Shown here piece by piece: positions 23,901 through 32,571 of a stretch of DNA of 52,581 nucleotides. Under the pieces are notes generated by a model. It did no database searches and was not told where the DNA came from. It worked only from the letters and a program-made list of their open reading frames with translations. This DNA is from JBAYGJ01 sp041649335. Lineage in GTDB: Bacteria > Patescibacteriota > Patescibacteriia > UBA10025 > JAHIVO01. A program made the translations under genes and the position numbers. Each line of letters opens with the position of its first letter. Position 1 is the stretch's first letter. Location of the stretch: the NCBI GenBank assembly GCA_041649335.1, contig JBAZNF010000006.1, forward strand, positions 1 to 52,581, given 5' to 3'.

Positions 23901-24189
23901 CGGCGTAGCGCATAAAATTTCTCCGGACCTCAGGAACGCCCTGGTCGCTGACCAGGTTGCCCGGGCGTTGTGGGAGGATCTGACGCCGCTGGCACGCAAT
24001 GAGTGGATCTGCTGGGTCATATCGGTCAAGACAGAAGGGACCAGGGCAGAACACGTTAAGCGGGTCGTCTCCGAGCTGAAAGAAGGGATGCGCCGCCCGT
24101 GCTGCTGGATGGGGTGCGTCCACCGGAAAGACAAGCCCTTGAGCGCGACGCAAAAATTCCTGCTGAAAAGGAAAACACTCAAGAAATAG
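23878..24189 (+). CDS. YdeI/OmpD-associated (OmdA) family protein
   Basis: The 103-residue protein matches the OmdA domain: a helical region with ALWEDLTPLARNEWICWV, then TRAEHVKRVVSELKEGMRRP and a short basic tail. Members have been linked to bacteriocin protection or stress, but the biochemical role is unknown. CCWMGC adds three Cys near residue 80. The start is fixed by AGGAGG at 23861-23866. It overlaps the preceding small membrane gene. Confidence 0.75.
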   Translation: MSSRKISDGVAHKISPDLRNALVADQVARALWEDLTPLARNEWICWVISVKTEGTRAEHVKRVVSELKEGMRRPCCWMGCVHRKDKPLSATQKFLLKRKTLKK

Positions 24190-24227
24190 GTGGGGCGGTT
24201 TTTTGGCATTTGTGTTAAAATAAAGTC

Positions 24228-24869
24228 ATGAAAAGACTCCTGCTGTCATCAAGGGGCTCGTACATTACCGACGGGGCATGCGGCCTGTTCGACCGGCCCC
24301 GCAATGAGTTGCGGTGGGCCTACGTCATGACGGCCAGCAAGAGCGTGCCGGACCGGACGTACATCGAGCTCCACCAGAAACGGATGGACGATTTGGGCTG
24401 GAACTATGACGTGCTGGATTTGGACGGCAAAACGCCGGACCAGCTGCGGGCCATACTGAGTGACAAGGACGCCATCAACATGGAGGGCGGCAACGCGTTT
24501 TATTTGATCCGCAGCATCCGGCAGAGCGGATTTACGCAGGTACTGCATGAATTTTTGCAACGCGGGGGGATATACTGCGGCGCCAGCGCCGGATCGTACG
24601 TGGCCTGCCCGACCATGGAGACGGCCACCTGGAAAATTCCCCAGCGGTTCGACCGCCACGGGGTGACGGACTTCACGGCCATGAACCTGGTGCCGTTCCT
24701 GATCGTGGCGCACGTCACGCCGGAGATAGAGGAGATGGTCCGGCCGAAAATGGAGCAGGCAAAATATCCGGTGAAATTATTGTCTGACCGGCAGGCCCTG
24801 CAGGTCCGGGACGATGAGGTGGAATTGCTGAAGGATACCAACGTCCTGCCGAAAGAACTGGGAGGATAA
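24228..24869 (+). CDS. Peptidase S51 family protein (peptidase E-like)
   Basis: The 213-residue protein has the S51 serine-protease pattern: NMEGGNAFYL near residue 84 and GASAGS with the nucleophile Ser120. Peptidase E cleaves Asp-Xaa dipeptides; substrate choice here is not proven. It is cytoplasmic, with no signal peptide. A TTAAAAT box ends about 10 bases before ATG 24228, so the mRNA is probably leaderless. Length fits the family (about 210-230). Confidence 0.88.
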   Translation: MKRLLLSSRGSYITDGACGLFDRPRNELRWAYVMTASKSVPDRTYIELHQKRMDDLGWNYDVLDLDGKTPDQLRAILSDKDAINMEGGNAFYLIRSIRQSGFTQVLHEFLQRGGIYCGASAGSYVACPTMETATWKIPQRFDRHGVTDFTAMNLVPFLIVAHVTPEIEEMVRPKMEQAKYPVKLLSDRQALQVRDDEVELLKDTNVLPKELGG

Positions 24870-24905
24870 ATCATTTGAATAGCATAACATACTAACGTTA
24901 ACCGT

Positions 24906-25376
24906 ATGAAAACAGTATTGATAGTGATTTTAGTGATCGGGTGCGCCGGTCTGGCGTATTACCTGATCGGCGGAGACAAGGAAGTCGTGCCGGCTGAAAT
25001 GGATAATACTGTTGAAGAGGTTGATACGGACCAGGTACAGGAAGCCCTGCAGGAAACGGGTGCCCGGACGGTGTACGCGAGCTGTAACGCCATTGCCGGC
25101 GCCAGTACGTGCATGGACTACGTCGGGTCAATGTGGAACGACGATAACTCAGCGGAATTGAATTGCGGCGAGACCGGAGTTTTTTCCACGGATGCCTGCC
25201 CGTATGCTGAGTTCGGCGGATGCCAGATGAATGGCGGGTCGGTCATGGAAACAATCGCTTGGGCGTATGCAGAAGGCCCGGGCGGATACGATGACGAGTC
25301 GGTGGCGTACGCCAGCATGTCCTGCAACAGCCTGCCCCAGGGGCGATGGGTCACGCCGGATGAGTTATTGGAATAG
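24906..25376 (+). CDS. Secreted Cys-rich protein, hypothetical
   Basis: The 156-residue protein has an N-terminal hydrophobic helix (residues about 4-21) acting as signal or anchor, an acidic linker, then a compact domain with seven cysteines including SCNAIAGASTCMDYVGS and DACPYAEFGGC, probably disulfide-bonded outside the cell. Family not recognised. No SD is visible. It stands alone after the S51 gene. Confidence 0.6.
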   Translation: MKTVLIVILVIGCAGLAYYLIGGDKEVVPAEMDNTVEEVDTDQVQEALQETGARTVYASCNAIAGASTCMDYVGSMWNDDNSAELNCGETGVFSTDACPYAEFGGCQMNGGSVMETIAWAYAEGPGGYDDESVAYASMSCNSLPQGRWVTPDELLE

Positions 25377-25463
25377 GGCAATAGTCAAGATAGAAAATAT
25401 AATTTAACCGGCCAGATCTGCTCTGAAATGGTGAGGGGAAATTTTTTTAATATTCATAAGGTC

Positions 25464-25492
25464 TTGACCGCCTTCCGGAATTGCCGTAAGGT
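25464..25492 (+). promoter_or_regulatory. Promoter of the 25554 lipoprotein gene
   Basis: TTGACC (25464-25469), 17 bases, TAAGGT (25487-25492). Confidence 0.65.
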
Positions 25493-25553
25493 GACGGAGA
25501 ATTATCCAGTTACCCATTGTCCTTCACAACACAACAAAGAGTAGGAGGGAGCG

Positions 25554-26042
25554 ATGTTTCGCAGAACGCTTGCATGTATTTGCCTGGTCGGGGTCCTCGG
25601 CTGGTCGGGATGTCTCGGATCCAGCGATGAGCCGCCGTTCGATTTCGGCGACGGTCCGCCCGGATCCATGGCCCGCAAGACGGAACTCAAGGATTTCGAC
25701 CCGCCCAGCGGACGGATCGTCTATGAGGTGCAGTACCCGCTGCTGCGTCTGACGTCCATGGCCACGCTCAGTTTGTCGATGAAAGAGATGGTCAGTGAGG
25801 TGTTTGACGGCCAGTGGAGCGTGAAATACCTCTATGAGGGGATCGGTGACCGGTATCTCCATCGGCCCACTACCATAGAAGTATACCGGTATGCGGAAGC
25901 GGGAGACCATTTCGGCGACCTGATCAATACCTATACGTACACGTCGATAACGTTGTCCGGCGAAGTCCTGTATACGGACCGGCTAGGGAAGACCCGCCTG
26001 ATCGACCTCAGTTATTTCGACATCCTGCCCAGCGGATCATAA
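25554..26042 (+). CDS. Lipoprotein, hypothetical
   Basis: The 162-residue precursor has a basic head, a hydrophobic stretch and a lipobox ending LGWSGC, so the mature protein should start at a lipidated Cys near residue 21. The rest is soluble and beta-rich (GRIVYEVQYPLLRLTSM) without cysteines. AGGAGG precedes ATG 25554 by about eight bases. It is a single-gene unit with promoter and terminator. Family not recognised. Confidence 0.65.
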   Translation: MFRRTLACICLVGVLGWSGCLGSSDEPPFDFGDGPPGSMARKTELKDFDPPSGRIVYEVQYPLLRLTSMATLSLSMKEMVSEVFDGQWSVKYLYEGIGDRYLHRPTTIEVYRYAEAGDHFGDLINTYTYTSITLSGEVLYTDRLGKTRLIDLSYFDILPSGS

Positions 26043-26071
26043 GGCCGCTGGACGTAGCAGGCGCATCCATG

Positions 26072-26098
26072 GGAGCTTTTCATTAAGCTCCTTTTTTA
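26072..26098 (+). terminator. Terminator of the 25554 gene
   Basis: GGAGCTT (26072-26078) pairs with AAGCTCC (26085-26091), followed by T6. Confidence 0.85.
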
Positions 26099-26106
26099 TT
26101 GGGGGG

Positions 26107-26135
26107 TTGACAGGGGCACTGATAGATGGTATACT
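26107..26135 (+). promoter_or_regulatory. Promoter of the 26213 gene
   Basis: TTGACA (26107-26112), 17 bases, TATACT (26130-26135). Confidence 0.8.
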
Positions 26136-26212
26136 ACGGGCTCGTTCTTTTAGTAGGAATAATTTCCACTACACATTATCGTCAACCTTTCCACATACGA
26201 TAGGAGATTTGC

Positions 26213-26587
26213 ATGCAGGTTACGACGCAACTGGTACAGGGATATATCGGCGGACAGCTGGAGATCCATGATCCGGATGAGGACAAACTTTTTCGCGGCG
26301 AGATAGAGGATATCGACGTCCGTAGCGGCATCCTGTTCGTGGTTTTCACGTGGGTGGCCAGATGTTTGGGCCCGTCAGCGGATCAGGCCAGATGGTATAA
26401 GTATCACCATCACGAACATGAATGTCCATTGGCAGAATTCACAGCCGCAAATATCGGTCCGGGCAAGTTCGGCAGCGACCGGCTGCTCCTCACGTCCGTG
26501 AGGAATAGGGTGCGGATCACCGTATTCCCGCCTGACGGCAACCGGCTGGCCCGCGACTATGTCATCGGGCTGGGTGCCAACGCCTGA
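26213..26587 (+). CDS. Hypothetical soluble protein (124 aa)
   Basis: No signal or membrane segment. The N-terminal half reads like a small beta-barrel (GGQLEIHDPDEDKLFRGEIE); a His-rich patch KYHHHEHECP at about residue 63-72 could bind metal. Family not recognised. AGGAG precedes ATG 26213. Strong promoter and terminator make it a single-gene unit. Confidence 0.6.
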   Translation: MQVTTQLVQGYIGGQLEIHDPDEDKLFRGEIEDIDVRSGILFVVFTWVARCLGPSADQARWYKYHHHEHECPLAEFTAANIGPGKFGSDRLLLTSVRNRVRITVFPPDGNRLARDYVIGLGANA

Positions 26588-26613
26588 CCGTATCGTTTGG
26601 TCATGATGTGACG

Positions 26614-26643
26614 AGTCCGAAGTTTACGCTTTGGACTTTTTTA
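26614..26643 (+). terminator. Terminator of the 26213 gene
   Basis: AGTCCGAAG (26614-26622) pairs with CTTTGGACT (26629-26637), followed by T6. Confidence 0.8.
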
Positions 26644-26728
26644 TTTGGTTAACTATTTCCAGGCAGGGAAAATAAAAAACTGCGGGCGTTGGGAGCGCAT
26701 CCGCAGTTCATGGATCTAAGATTTCAAG

Positions 26729-27727
26729 CTAGAAAATGAGCGAGAGGAGACCGGCTAGCAGGGCACTCGCCGGGATGGTGATGATCCAGGCGATAACCAT
26801 GTGGCCGCCGACACGCCAGTTGACCAGGCCGATTCGTTTGGCCGCGGTCGTGCCCATCACGCAGGACGAGATGGCATGCGAGGTGCTGATGGGGATGCCC
26901 AGCAGGGACAGGAGGAAAATGACTATGCCGGCCGACGTTTGGGCGGAGAACCCTTCGATCGGCATCGGCTCGTCGCCGGACAGTTCGTCCGTAATGGTCC
27001 GGATGATCCGCCAGCCCCCAAACAGCGTCCCGGCACCCATGGACAACGCGCAGAGGATGCGGATGGACATGGGGACATGGAAAGTGGAAATGGCACCGTA
27101 CGTCAGCAGGGAGATGGTGATGATGCCCATGGCATTCTGGGCGTCATTCATCCCGTGCGAGAACGACATCCATGCGGCGGACAGGATCTGCAGGTATTTG
27201 ATCCGTTTGCTGGCTTTGCGGTGACGGACGTGGAGTACATGCAGCGTCCAGGTGATGATCACGATGATCACCATGGCCAGCACGAAGGCGATGAGTGGAG
27301 CCAGTACCATGGCCAGTATGATCTTGCGGAGGCTGGGGCCGACCAGTATCGACCAGTTGAATCCTGATTTTACCAGCGCGGCGCCGATTAACCCGCCGAT
27401 CAACGCATGCATTGATGACGAGGGGATGCCGAACCGCCACGTGACCAGGTTCCAGCCGATGGCTCCGATCAGTGCCGCTGCCAGGATACCTTGGGTTATA
27501 ATAGTTGGGTCAATAACACCCTTGCCGATCGTGTAGGCGACTGCCGTATGCGAGAGGGCTCCAATAAAGTCGAATGTCATCGCTAACAGTATGGCTGACG
27601 TCGGCTGTAATGCGTTGCTGGCGATACTGGTAGCAATCGCATTGGCGGCGTCATGAAACCCGTTAACGAAGTCGTAGCAGAGGGCTAAGGCTACGACGAG
27701 CATCAGGATAAGCAGTTGTTCAGACAC
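26729..27727 (-). CDS. PiT family inorganic phosphate transporter
   Basis: The 332-residue membrane protein carries the two PiT signatures, DFVNGFHDAANAIATSIASN at about residue 20 and SFSHGMNDAQNAMGI in the second half, each from one half of an internal duplication, with about ten helices. It imports phosphate with a cation. The gene overlaps the DUF47 gene by eight bases; such Pit accessory pairs are standard. The absence of pst genes here suggests low-affinity uptake is the local route. Confidence 0.94.
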   Translation of the reverse strand: MSEQLLILMLVVALALCYDFVNGFHDAANAIATSIASNALQPTSAILLAMTFDFIGALSHTAVAYTIGKGVIDPTIITQGILAAALIGAIGWNLVTWRFGIPSSSMHALIGGLIGAALVKSGFNWSILVGPSLRKIILAMVLAPLIAFVLAMVIIVIITWTLHVLHVRHRKASKRIKYLQILSAAWMSFSHGMNDAQNAMGIITISLLTYGAISTFHVPMSIRILCALSMGAGTLFGGWRIIRTITDELSGDEPMPIEGFSAQTSAGIVIFLLSLLGIPISTSHAISSCVMGTTAAKRIGLVNWRVGGHMVIAWIITIPASALLAGLLSLIF

Positions 27728-28391
27728 GTTTGGAAATCACCCCCTTTACGAAGTCAGAGGCTAGACGGAACAGGTCGGCCGTGTTTTCCAGTCGGCCAAT
27801 GGCGCGGGAGAAGGCGATGGCACTGACTACGTCGTCCACCGTCCGGGATGACAGGAATGCCTCGGCGATATCGACCTTGTTGATCTTATCCGCGTCGTGT
27901 TCCAGCGTCCGGATGGCTTCGTAGATGTCAATCGGATGGTCAAACCGGCGCAGGTATTTGATGATGCCCTGCAGTATGGTGGCGTCTTCGGCAATGTACC
28001 CAACCATCAGTTTCAAACGGTCGGACGGGTTGAGTATCCGGAAATTGACGATAGTGTCGGTGGCGCCTTCGATACCGTCCAGGGTATCGTCCAGGATTTG
28101 TCCCAGCGTATGGATGTCCTGCCGGGGGAACGGGGTGGTGATCGAGTCCATGATCAGTGCAGACAGTTCCCTGACCAGGTCGTCGCCCCGCCGCTCCGCG
28201 TCCTTGATGGCCTTGTGCAGCGTTTTCCGTTTTTCCGGGTCGTGGGAATTGTTTACCAGCTCGAGCAATTTTTGCGCCGCGAAATTGATTTCATCGACCT
28301 GTTTCTGGAACAGGTCAAAAAAAGCGGCGTTGTTCGGTAAAAACCCGAGCTGCCGGATACGGAAAATAGAACGCCTGATTCTGTGTATCAT
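27720..28391 (-). CDS. DUF47 (PhoU-like) phosphate transport accessory protein
   Basis: About 223 residues, all helical, with the DUF47/PhoU-like pattern: ITTPFPRQDIHTLGQILDDT around residue 85 and RTLEHDADKINK around residue 165, acidic patches that bind metal in the family. It probably tunes the PiT transporter encoded directly downstream. ATG 28389-28391 (MIHRIRRS) is chosen because AAGGAG lies about nine bases before it; an upstream in-frame start would overlap that site. Confidence 0.9.
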   Translation of the reverse strand: MIHRIRRSIFRIRQLGFLPNNAAFFDLFQKQVDEINFAAQKLLELVNNSHDPEKRKTLHKAIKDAERRGDDLVRELSALIMDSITTPFPRQDIHTLGQILDDTLDGIEGATDTIVNFRILNPSDRLKLMVGYIAEDATILQGIIKYLRRFDHPIDIYEAIRTLEHDADKINKVDIAEAFLSSRTVDDVVSAIAFSRAIGRLENTADLFRLASDFVKGVISKRV

Positions 28392-28442
28392 GGCGTAGCT
28401 ACTCCTTTCTTCTATAGTCAATGAACTGTTTTAAATTACCCA

Positions 28443-28471
28443 ACCATAGCATCGGAGGGGGGTAAAGTCAA
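28443..28471 (-). promoter_or_regulatory. Promoter of the DUF47-PiT operon
   Basis: Minus strand TTGACT (28466-28471), 17 bases, TATGGT (28443-28448). No PHO box was recognised. Confidence 0.65.
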
Positions 28472-28501
28472 TATGGCTTAAAGTATTCCGGCCAGAACCT
28501 G

Positions 28502-28529
28502 TTGACAAATATGGCCAATTTGCTATGCT
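28502..28529 (+). promoter_or_regulatory. Promoter of the TPR lipoprotein gene
   Basis: TTGACA (28502-28507), 16 bases, TATGCT (28524-28529); divergent from the PiT promoter about 30 bases away. Confidence 0.7.
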
Positions 28530-28575
28530 GGAGGGCTGAATTTTTGTAAACCCATGTACATTGATAGGAGGAAGT

Positions 28576-29334
28576 ATGTACAAGTTGACGATCGTCTTGG
28601 CGGCGGTGATGGTTTGTTTCATGGCCGGTTGCGGCAACGACTCGCGGTCCGACTGGATGAAGTCCGAGCAGCTGGAGCTGGCCGGCCGGCACGAGCAGGC
28701 CATGGCAAAAGCTACTGACGCTTTCACTGCTGATGCCGAACATTTGACCGCCCCGGCGCTTTCTAACCTGACCACCGCCCAGTACTCGGCGGTTGAGGAG
28801 TGCATCCCTGAGGATATCCTGGCGTTGACACGGGGTATCGGCACCCAGCCGAAAAATGCCGACTGGCAGGCCCGCAGGGGTTTCCTGTATTCGGCCATCG
28901 GTGAGTATTCGCTGGCCATCCGTGATTATCAAGCGTCATTGCAGATACAGGACGAGCCGGACATCTCCCCGATTTATATCCCGAATGAGGGATCGGTCCG
29001 CATGTGTCTGGCGATCGCCCAATGGCAGTCGGGGGATCTGCAGAGTGCCTTGGAAACATTCAAGCAGGTGCTGGATCAGGATTCCACGAATGCCCGGGCG
29101 TATTTTTACCGCGGGGTCGTCCACGGGGTCCTTGGCCACAAAACTGCGGCCGTCAACGACCTGAAACAGGCCGGCGCCATCGGCAAAGAATCCTACTATA
29201 AGGATTACCTGATCGAGTTCCTGGCGCCCGAAGGCCGGAACGAGTCGCTAGCCAGCACGTTCATTATCACGTTTTTTGCCAACCAGCCGCCGCTGAACCG
29301 GCCGTTCGGCTACATCTGGTCGGTCAACCAGTAG
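28576..29334 (+). CDS. TPR-repeat lipoprotein
   Basis: The 252-residue precursor has a signal with lipobox FMAGC near residue 22. The mature part has several TPR-like helix pairs, for example WQARRGFLYSAIGEYSLAIR and ARAYFYRGVVHGVLGHKTAA. It should act as an outer-face scaffold; the partner is unknown. AGGAGG lies just before ATG 28576; the TTG five codons upstream is before the SD and rejected as start. Single-gene unit. Confidence 0.8.
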   Translation: MYKLTIVLAAVMVCFMAGCGNDSRSDWMKSEQLELAGRHEQAMAKATDAFTADAEHLTAPALSNLTTAQYSAVEECIPEDILALTRGIGTQPKNADWQARRGFLYSAIGEYSLAIRDYQASLQIQDEPDISPIYIPNEGSVRMCLAIAQWQSGDLQSALETFKQVLDQDSTNARAYFYRGVVHGVLGHKTAAVNDLKQAGAIGKESYYKDYLIEFLAPEGRNESLASTFIITFFANQPPLNRPFGYIWSVNQ

Positions 29335-29361
29335 ACCATTCGTTCTTCCGTATTTCTATGT

Positions 29362-29392
29362 CCGGGAACCACCTGCGGTTCCCGGTTTTTTT
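29362..29392 (+). terminator. Terminator of the TPR lipoprotein gene
   Basis: CCGGGAACC (29362-29370) pairs with GGTTCCCGG (29377-29385), followed by T7. Confidence 0.92.
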
Positions 29393-29486
29393 AAAAAAAA
29401 TTAAAAAATCTGCCGAGATACCCAGCAGGGTGCACAGAAATCAGACAGGACGCAAAAGTGGTGACGATTTTTCGAGGAGGTAAAAA

Positions 29487-29711
29487 ATGCGGAATTCATG
29501 GCTCAGATTATTATTGAAAGTAGGAGATATTAAGCGGTATCATGCATTAGCGTGGCAAATCATGCGGGAGCATATCCATGTGTTGGCGTATTACCACCGA
29601 CCGCGGGAGTCTCTGCCCGCGTGTCCTTGTCATACTGATGGTCGCGCACCCGCAGAGAGGTGCGCTCGGGGATTAATAAAATTCGTTTACTATCAGGATG
29701 ACAATGAGTAA
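29487..29711 (+). CDS. Small hypothetical protein (74 aa)
   Basis: A strong GAGGAGG lies seven bases before ATG 29487, which is the main support. The peptide is basic at the N-terminus (MRNSWLRLLLKVGDIKRYH) with a CPCH and two further features but no family I recognise. No promoter is clear. Codon use looks less regular in the second half, so this may be a leader-type or non-coding region. Confidence 0.35.
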   Translation: MRNSWLRLLLKVGDIKRYHALAWQIMREHIHVLAYYHRPRESLPACPCHTDGRAPAERCARGLIKFVYYQDDNE

Positions 29712-29758
29712 TCATTGCTCGTCTTGTTCGGGGATGATAATCACGGTATAGTAATCCC

Positions 29759-30304
29759 ATGCATATGCAACAACCCTCCCAGGAGGATTACCAGCACATC
29801 AAGGAGAAGATAGTGGATTACCTGTCCCGGCAGGGTTTTTCGGAAAAGAAGCTGTTGCAGAAAGTTACGGATTTAAAAAAGCATTACCCGCAAACTGAGC
29901 GGTACCGTTTTTATACGCCAGTACACGTGCAAAAAGTTCTGGACGAACTGAAAGGACTCGGCCTGGTGGATGATTATGCATTCGCCCAAAGCATATTCCG
30001 GCAACTAAAAGACCGGAAAGACGGCCTGTACCGTATCAAAGAAAAAATGCGCCGACGGCTGATTCCCCAGTCAGTCATAGATACGGTGCTGAAAGAATGG
30101 AAACAATCCGGCCAGGGGCAGGATTACACGGCCATTATCCGCGAGACAAAAAGAAAGTATGAGCGTCTGAAAGAGCGGTTTCCGGCGCCGAACCAGCACT
30201 ATGAAATAAAACAAAAGCTCTATATGTTTCTCGGACAGAAAGGGTATGTGGCGGATGAAATCAAGACAATAATCGGGCAGGCGCTCAACGAGCCGCCAAA
30301 ATAA
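29759..30304 (+). CDS. recX: RecX-like regulator of RecA
   Basis: The 181-residue protein is composed of repeated three-helix units: YLSRQGFSEKKLLQKV, a second with VLDELKGLGLVDDYAFAQSI and a third near KLYMFLGQKGYVADEIKTII. The order and length fit RecX, which binds RecA filaments and limits recombination. A region of about 15 residues between the first helices (HYPQTERYRFYTPVHV) is longer than usual. recA is not in the window. Two ATG codons (29759, 29765) are possible starts; a TATAGT box ends about 10 bases before the first, so the mRNA may be leaderless. Confidence 0.8.
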   Translation: MHMQQPSQEDYQHIKEKIVDYLSRQGFSEKKLLQKVTDLKKHYPQTERYRFYTPVHVQKVLDELKGLGLVDDYAFAQSIFRQLKDRKDGLYRIKEKMRRRLIPQSVIDTVLKEWKQSGQGQDYTAIIRETKRKYERLKERFPAPNQHYEIKQKLYMFLGQKGYVADEIKTIIGQALNEPPK

Positions 30305-30333
30305 AAAAACCGCGAGTCATGGTGACCCGCGGT
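30302..30333 (-). terminator. Terminator of the 31808-30354 operon
   Basis: ACCGCG-A-GTCA pairs with TGAC-C-CGCGGT (30309-30333); the minus-strand tail is T7. It overlaps the recX stop. Confidence 0.85.
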
Positions 30334-30353
30334 CGTGTTGTGCGATGTTTATT

Positions 30354-31364
30354 TTATTTCAGCTGGGCCAGTAGATTTCCGATCAGCTGGCGGTCTTGTG
30401 ACTGGCCGGTTTTCCGGTCAATCGCCAAGGCTTCGTTGTAATGTTCCCTGGCTAGGGCGTGGCTGCCTTGGGCGTGGTAAGCCTCGGCCTGGCGGAAAGC
30501 GATGAGGGACAGCAGGGACAGGTATTCCTGATTATTCGGTTCGTCTTCCAGCAGGCCATTGGTGACGCCCCGGGCCATTTCGTACGCTTCCTGCGCATCG
30601 GCAAACCGGTTCATCATCCGGAGTAACAATCCCATCTCCTCGTAGGCGATGGCGATGTTTTTCCGGTGGTGCGGAGTGACGGTCCGCCGCGAACTGCCGT
30701 AGCAGTTGATGTAGAGCTTGCTGCCGATCCGCTTGACCGTGAGCATTTTGCTGCAGTAGACGCAGTGGCCCTCGGCACCGGCCATGGCCTGCACCGAGAT
30801 TTCCACCGGCATGCCGCAGTTGGGGCAGCTCGTGCTGATCGTGTGGCGGTAGGAGACCTCCATCTCATCCAGGTCGATAACCTTAGGTATGGTACTGACG
30901 TTGGAGCCTTTTGATTGCGCGGCAATGGCACTTTCGAACAGCTGCAGCGTCCGCTGGGCGATCGGGAACTGCTTGAGGGTATTGCCTTGGTCAACCAGTC
31001 GTACGCCCGGCCGGTAGTTCTGGAGCGCCCAAAAAGTGGTCCTGATGATGGCCTGGTTGTAATCGTACTGCCCGGCCGGCATGAGGGTATACCGGAAAAA
31101 CATCAGCCAGATGAATGGCGGCGCCAGCAGTATTCCCGCGGTCCGCCAGAGGTGTTCCTCGGTCAGGTACGCGAATTCCACGTGGCCGTATTTCTGGGCC
31201 AGTCCGGCAGCGGTGAACGTCAGCATGCCGACAAACCCGGCGCCGAGCGCTCTGGTATTCAACGGGCGCTGGATGCTGACCTGCATGATTCCGTATTTCG
31301 CCCACTGGGTGGCGATGATGAAATTGCAGATGAGCATGACGGCCATAGTAAGCTTTTCGTACAT
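30354..31364 (-). CDS. Membrane protein with zinc ribbon and TPR segments
   Basis: The 336-residue protein has three recognisable parts: about two to three membrane helices in residues 5-90, a zinc ribbon with SCPNCGMPVEI and HCVYCSKML (CxxC pairs about 20 residues apart, near residues 180-205), and a C-terminal TPR-like region (YEEMGLLLRMMNRFADAQEA). No named family is recognised. AGGAG precedes the ATG. It shares a transcript with the 144-residue membrane protein just upstream (9-base gap). Confidence 0.6.
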   Translation of the reverse strand: MYEKLTMAVMLICNFIIATQWAKYGIMQVSIQRPLNTRALGAGFVGMLTFTAAGLAQKYGHVEFAYLTEEHLWRTAGILLAPPFIWLMFFRYTLMPAGQYDYNQAIIRTTFWALQNYRPGVRLVDQGNTLKQFPIAQRTLQLFESAIAAQSKGSNVSTIPKVIDLDEMEVSYRHTISTSCPNCGMPVEISVQAMAGAEGHCVYCSKMLTVKRIGSKLYINCYGSSRRTVTPHHRKNIAIAYEEMGLLLRMMNRFADAQEAYEMARGVTNGLLEDEPNNQEYLSLLSLIAFRQAEAYHAQGSHALAREHYNEALAIDRKTGQSQDRQLIGNLLAQLK

Positions 31365-31373
31365 GGTCAGCTC

Positions 31374-31808
31374 CTATTCCCTGATGGCTTCAATGAACGA
31401 GACGGCCTGGCTGATGAACAGGCTGGCGACAAACATGACGAGGGTGATGCCCGCGGTGAGCGCGATACGGCCGCCCGACGTGTAAGCCAGGAATTCCCAC
31501 TGGGTCCACCAGGCGGCGATAGTGCAGACCAGGTAGCACCACACGCCGATCCCTTTGGAAAAATGCCCGCGGGGCAGGGTGGCGTTGGTGTTGAGTCCGC
31601 CCATCAGGCCGATGATCAAACCGGGGATGACGCCCCAATGGAACGTTTCCTTCAGTACGAAATCCTGGACGCCCGGCGGCAACATAATGTTGTCGGTCGG
31701 GATTGGACCGCAGATGAGCAGCTTGGCCGGTACGATGTAAAAGATCGCGCCCAGCACGCCGCCGATAATCAGGCCGGCCAGCAGTGAAAGCCCGAGATTG
31801 TAACGCAT
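31374..31808 (-). CDS. Multi-helix membrane protein (144 aa), hypothetical
   Basis: Four hydrophobic helices: residues about 7-27, 57-70, 83-100 and 112-135. Glycine-rich helix motifs (LAGLIIGGVLGAIF, GLIIGLMGGLN) suggest tight packing. Start ATG 31806-31808 follows AGGAGG. First gene of a two-gene operon. Family not recognised. Confidence 0.6.
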   Translation of the reverse strand: MRYNLGLSLLAGLIIGGVLGAIFYIVPAKLLICGPIPTDNIMLPPGVQDFVLKETFHWGVIPGLIIGLMGGLNTNATLPRGHFSKGIGVWCYLVCTIAAWWTQWEFLAYTSGGRIALTAGITLVMFVASLFISQAVSFIEAIRE

Positions 31809-31853
31809 GATACCTCCTGAGAAATGTCAAAAATCAATGTCTATTTTCCGTTC

Positions 31854-31882
31854 ATCTTGCCCGCATTTTGCTAAAATGTCAA
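31854..31882 (-). promoter_or_regulatory. Promoter of the 31808-30354 operon
   Basis: Minus strand TTGACA (31877-31882), 17 bases, CAAGAT (31854-31859). Confidence 0.6.
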
Positions 31883-31960
31883 GTGGCCGGGTCGCGGGAA
31901 ATTGGGGAACAAAGGCTGATGTGACGACTAATCTGATGTCGGAATCGTATTTTTTAATTA

Positions 31961-31989
31961 TTGACAAAAATATGGGCTCGTGTTAGGAT
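31961..31989 (+). promoter_or_regulatory. Promoter of the 32043 lipoprotein gene
   Basis: TTGACA (31961-31966), 17 bases, TAGGAT (31984-31989), the same boxes as the UPF0182 promoter. Confidence 0.75.
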
Positions 31990-32042
31990 GCAACGTTTGG
32001 TAATGAACATGAACATCAACTCATTGAAGAATAGGAGTCGCC

Positions 32043-32423
32043 ATGAGACAGAAGCGATGGTTCGCCATGTTCTTTATCCTCGCGGTCGTACTGATGACCG
32101 GAGGATGCAGAAACCCGTTCGGCCCGGATTTTGACGAGATCAGTCCGAGCAGCGGGGTCTACTCGTTCGAGCTGGAGCATATCCGGTTCGTATACGATAC
32201 GGGCAGCAACCTGATGACTGTGACTAATTTGACGTCAATTAAGTCCACGGTCCGGGTAGTGCGGTACGACGACCGCGGTGACGACCGCCGCGGCGTGAAG
32301 TTCACGCTGAACGGGTATAACTCTTCAAAATCGTACCATGAAGAGTTTGGCGCCGGCACCGAGATCTGGATTCAGATCTGGCGCGACGGCGTCCTGACCG
32401 AGGGCTACGTCAGGCTGACGTAA
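32043..32423 (+). CDS. Small lipoprotein, hypothetical
   Basis: The 126-residue precursor has a signal ending in lipobox MTGGC near residue 22. The mature part is a single beta-rich domain (YSFELEHIRFVYDTGSNLMT) without further cysteines. Family not recognised. Single-gene unit with promoter, upstream AGGAG and terminator. Confidence 0.65.
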   Translation: MRQKRWFAMFFILAVVLMTGGCRNPFGPDFDEISPSSGVYSFELEHIRFVYDTGSNLMTVTNLTSIKSTVRVVRYDDRGDDRRGVKFTLNGYNSSKSYHEEFGAGTEIWIQIWRDGVLTEGYVRLT

Positions 32424-32442
32424 TCTTCCGATCCCGCAAAGC

Positions 32443-32476
32443 ATCGCCCCCAGTGGAACACACGGGGGCGATTTTA
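32443..32476 (+). terminator. Terminator of the 32043 gene
   Basis: ATCGCCCCC (32443-32451) pairs with GGGGGCGAT (32464-32472), followed by TTTAATT. Confidence 0.75.
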
Positions 32477-32491
32477 ATTGGTTATTGTATA

Positions 32492-32520
32492 TTGACTTGT
32501 AGGGCGGTGTTTGGTAAGGT
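32492..32520 (+). promoter_or_regulatory. pepD promoter
   Basis: TTGACT (32492-32497), 17 bases, TAAGGT (32515-32520). Confidence 0.65.
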
Positions 32521-32571
32521 AGTGGGAATAAAAAAACAGACCTTTTCATCTTCAAACGATAGGAGTATGCA

